This document shows, piece after piece, positions 61,653 through 64,000 of a stretch of DNA of 64,000 nt (positions within the stretch are counted from its first letter, which is position 1; each line of letters begins with the position of its first letter). The notes beneath the pieces were generated by a model. That model had not been told where the DNA came from and ran no database searches. It saw only the letters and a program-made list of their open reading frames with translations. The stretch lies in assembly GCF_007995085.1 (NCBI RefSeq), contig NZ_VOQS01000003.1, positions 1,550,001 through 1,614,000 on the forward strand, read 5' to 3'. The translations under genes and the position numbers were made by a program. This DNA comes from Paraburkholderia azotifigens (GTDB lineage: Bacteria; Pseudomonadota; Gammaproteobacteria; Burkholderiales; Burkholderiaceae).

Positions 61653-62312
61653 ATGAAACGACTGACCCGCGATGAAATGGCGAAGCGCGTCGCGCAGGAC
61701 ATTCCTGAAGGCGCGTATGTGAACCTCGGTATCGGCGTGCCGACGCTGGTGGCGAACCACCTCGACGCGAACAAGGAAATCTTCCTGCACAGCGAAAACG
61801 GCCTGCTCGGCATGGGCCCGGCGCCCGCGAAAGGCGAGGAAGACGACGAACTGATCAACGCCGGCAAGCAGCACGTGACGCTGCTGACGGGCGGCGCGTT
61901 CTTCCATCATTCGGATTCGTTCGCGATGATGCGGGGCGGCCATCTCGACTACTGCGTGCTCGGCGCATTTCAGGTGTCGGCGACGGGCGACCTCGCGAAC
62001 TGGCACACGGGCGCGCCCGATGCGATTCCCGCTGTCGGCGGCGCGATGGATCTGGCCATCGGCGCGAAGCAGGTGTTCGTGATGATGGAGCATCTGACGA
62101 AGCAGGGCGAAAGCAAGATCGTCGCCGAATGCTCGTACCCGGTGACGGGCGTCGGCTGTGTGGACCGCATCTATACGGACCTCGCGATGATCGACGTGAC
62201 GAAGGACGGCCTCGTCGTGCGCGAAATCTTCTCGGATATCGATTTCGCGGAACTGGAGAAGCTGACGGGCGTCGCGCTGATCGACGGCACGCAGCAGGCT
62301 CGCGCGGCCTGA
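61653..62312 (+). CDS. pcaJ: 3-oxoadipate CoA-transferase subunit B
   Basis: A 219-residue beta subunit carrying the catalytic glutamate in LHSENGLLGMGPAP (near residue 50), which forms the enzyme-CoA thioester. GIGVPTLVANHL and KIVAECSYPVTGVGCVDRIYTDLAMIDV are further family motifs. GAAGGAG precedes the ATG. It works with PcaI. Confidence 0.94.
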   Translation: MKRLTRDEMAKRVAQDIPEGAYVNLGIGVPTLVANHLDANKEIFLHSENGLLGMGPAPAKGEEDDELINAGKQHVTLLTGGAFFHHSDSFAMMRGGHLDYCVLGAFQVSATGDLANWHTGAPDAIPAVGGAMDLAIGAKQVFVMMEHLTKQGESKIVAECSYPVTGVGCVDRIYTDLAMIDVTKDGLVVREIFSDIDFAELEKLTGVALIDGTQQARAA

Positions 62313-62460
62313 GGCTTGCTCGCAAGCCGCCTCGACAGGTAATGCAAGCACGCGGGCAAATGCGCGCGTGACCTCGCCGCGGCGTTCGGCGACAATGAAA
62401 CCGAACGCCGCGCGCTTTCTGCGCGAACCCAACGCGCATTCATCCAACGCACTGAACATC

Positions 62461-63825
62461 ATGCTAGAAGCTAGCGCCCGCTTGACTGGCCTGATCTGCG
62501 GCACGCAGCCGATGAACGACATCTGGTCGCCGCGCGCGACGCTGCAACGGATGCTCGATGTCGAAGCGGCGCTCGCGCGCGCTTCGGCGGCACACGGCGT
62601 GATTCCGCAATCGGCCGTCCCCGCGATCGAAGCGACCTGCCACGCGGACAAGCTCGATGCCGACGCACTCGTCGGCGACGCCGCGCTCGGCGGCAATCTC
62701 GCGATTCCCCTCGTCAAACAGCTGACCGCGCGCGTCAAGGACGCCGATGCGCAAGCGTCGAAGTTCGTCCACTGGGGCGCCACGAGTCAGGACATCATCG
62801 ATACGGCGACCGTGCTGCAACTGCGCGACACGTTCGATCTGCTCGACGGCGCGCTCGTGTCCACCTGCGATGCGGTCGCCGCACTTGCGCAGCGGCATCG
62901 CGCGACGCCGATGATCGGCCGCACGTGGCTGCAACAGGCGCTGCCCATCACGCTCGGCCTGAAATTCGCGCAATGGCTCGATGCGCTGCTGCGTCACCGC
63001 GAGCGGCTCGCTGCGTTGCGCGAGCGCGCGCTCGTGCTGCAATTCGGCGGCGCGGCAGGCACGCTCGCGAGTCTGCGCGACAAGGGCGGCGCGGTCGCGC
63101 AAGCGCTGGCGCAGGAATTGAAGCTGCAGTTACCCGCCGTGCCGTGGCACACGCAGCGCGACCGCATTGCCGAGGCGGCGTCGTTTTTCGGCATGCTGAT
63201 CGGCACGCTCGGCAAGATCGCGCGCGATATCTCGCTGCAGATGCAGACCGAACTCGGCGAACTCGGCGAACCGGTTGCCGCAGGCAAAGGCGGATCGTCG
63301 ACGATGCCGCACAAGCGCAACCCGGTCGGCTGCGCGGCCGTGCTGACGGCGGCAACGCGCGCGCCGGGCCTCGTCGCGACGGTGTTCGCGGGGATGGTGC
63401 AGGAGCACGAGCGCGCGCTCGGCGGCTGGCAGGCCGAATGGGATGCGCTGCCCGATCTCGCACGTCTCGCGGGCGGCGCGCTCGCGAATATCGAGCAGAT
63501 CGCGAAGGGGCTCGAAGTGAATGTCGAACGGCTCGCCGCGAATCTCGACGTCACGCACGGTCTGATTCTCGGCGAAGCGGTCATGCTTGCGCTCGGCGAC
63601 AAGATCGGCCGGCTCGATGCGCACCATCTCGTCGAGCATGCGTCGAAAGAGGCTGTGAGAAGCGGCAAGACGTTGTTCGAGGTTCTCGCCGCCGATGCAA
63701 CCGTCACTCAGCATCTGCCCGTCGAGCAGCTGAAACGCCTGCTCGATCCGGCGCATTATGTCGGCAGCGCGCACGCTTTCGTGGACGCCGTGCTGGCTCT
63801 TCATACCACGCGCAAGAACGCGTGA
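62461..63825 (+). CDS. pcaB: 3-carboxy-cis,cis-muconate cycloisomerase
   Basis: A 454-residue fumarase/aspartase superfamily enzyme with the signature GGSSTMPHKRNPVGC near residue 280 and FVHWGATSQDIIDTATVLQL near residue 100. It lactonises 3-carboxymuconate in protocatechuate breakdown. The start MLEASARLTGLICGTQPM at 62461 matches the usual PcaB N-terminus, although its ribosome binding site is weak; an ATG at 62395 would add 22 residues. Protocatechuate dioxygenase (pcaHG) is not in the window. Confidence 0.92.
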   Translation: MLEASARLTGLICGTQPMNDIWSPRATLQRMLDVEAALARASAAHGVIPQSAVPAIEATCHADKLDADALVGDAALGGNLAIPLVKQLTARVKDADAQASKFVHWGATSQDIIDTATVLQLRDTFDLLDGALVSTCDAVAALAQRHRATPMIGRTWLQQALPITLGLKFAQWLDALLRHRERLAALRERALVLQFGGAAGTLASLRDKGGAVAQALAQELKLQLPAVPWHTQRDRIAEAASFFGMLIGTLGKIARDISLQMQTELGELGEPVAAGKGGSSTMPHKRNPVGCAAVLTAATRAPGLVATVFAGMVQEHERALGGWQAEWDALPDLARLAGGALANIEQIAKGLEVNVERLAANLDVTHGLILGEAVMLALGDKIGRLDAHHLVEHASKEAVRSGKTLFEVLAADATVTQHLPVEQLKRLLDPAHYVGSAHAFVDAVLALHTTRKNA

Positions 63826-63846
63826 ACCAACATCAGGAGTAAAGGA

Positions 63847-64000
63847 ATGCCTTACGCCGCAGTCAATGGTATCGAGCTTCATTACCGGATCGACGGCGAC
63901 CGGCACGGCAATGCGCCGTGGCTGGTGCTGTCGAATTCGCTCGGCACCGATTTGTCGATGTGGACGCCGCAAGTCGCCGAACTCGCCAGGCATTTCCGCG
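63847..64000 (+). CDS. pcaD: 3-oxoadipate enol-lactonase, cut by window end
   Basis: The first 51 codons of an alpha/beta hydrolase, MPYAAVNGIELHYRIDGDRH, continuing with WLVLSNSLGTDLSMWTPQVAEL, which is the N-terminus of PcaD (beta-ketoadipate enol-lactone hydrolase), with the oxyanion segment NSLGT. AGGAGTAAAGGA precedes the ATG, 21 bp after pcaB. The rest lies beyond the window. Confidence 0.9.
   Translation, partial: MPYAAVNGIELHYRIDGDRHGNAPWLVLSNSLGTDLSMWTPQVAELARHFR

Overview
The window is GC-rich, gene-dense chromosomal DNA of a beta-proteobacterium in the Burkholderiaceae, most likely a Paraburkholderia. The family-level reading rests on protein types typical of that group: a BPSS1780-type membrane protein, a DUF3563 peptide, a 915-residue PolA, a LuxI/RsaL/LuxR set of the BraI-RsaL-BraR kind, pob/pca aromatic genes and a PHB depolymerase. 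No rRNA, tRNA, CRISPR array or prophage was seen. The only complete mobile element is one IS5-family insertion sequence.

Layout. 1-4.4 kb: tautomerase, molybdate regulator ModE and the convergent modABC transporter with a candidate ModE box, then a PAP2 phosphatase. 4.6-16 kb: PHB depolymerase, DUF3563 peptide, photolyase, ohr/ohrR peroxide resistance pair, homoserine kinase with a membrane protein, a DUF2782 protein, AMP nucleosidase, a split chromate transporter with a divergent LysR regulator, and a LOG-family enzyme head to head with polA. 16-21.3 kb: polA, type II NADH dehydrogenase, exported dienelactone hydrolase. 21.4-22.1 kb: a long non-coding near-palindrome (copy A). 22.2-29.1 kb: a GntR-controlled operon for L-threonate and D-erythronate (ltnD, otnK, otnC, MFS transporter, otnI, denD). 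29.2-33.8 kb: a small lipoprotein, then a LysR/deacylase/MFS/metallo-beta-lactamase cluster of unknown substrate. 33.9-39.4 kb: orphan EgtB-like enzyme, Fnr regulator, universal stress protein, GntR regulator, DHA2 exporter.

39.5-41.3 kb: quorum-sensing locus (AHL synthase, RsaL repressor, LuxR receptor) built around one lux box lying exactly midway between two divergent start codons. 42-51 kb: oxidative pentose/aldonate catabolism (2-oxoglutarate semialdehyde dehydrogenase, SMP-30 lactonase, four-gene ABC transporter, IlvD/EDD dehydratase). 51-55.7 kb: SDR, two small hypothetical proteins, serine acetyltransferase, AraC regulator, EamA exporter. 55.7-57.7 kb: a second, inverted copy (B) of the palindrome, split by the IS with a 4-bp TAAG duplication. 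57.7-64 kb: folE, LysR, pobA and pcaIJBD, which convert 4-hydroxybenzoate through the beta-ketoadipate pathway; pcaD runs off the window.

The most unusual structure is the two-copy element of about 750 bp (21367-22110 and 55731-57670). It has paired arms, stem-loops that keep their pairing despite base changes, a 26-bp inner inverted repeat and an 80-bp core of constant length. Copy A is the uninterrupted counterpart of the IS insertion site in copy B, so the insertion can be defined to the base.
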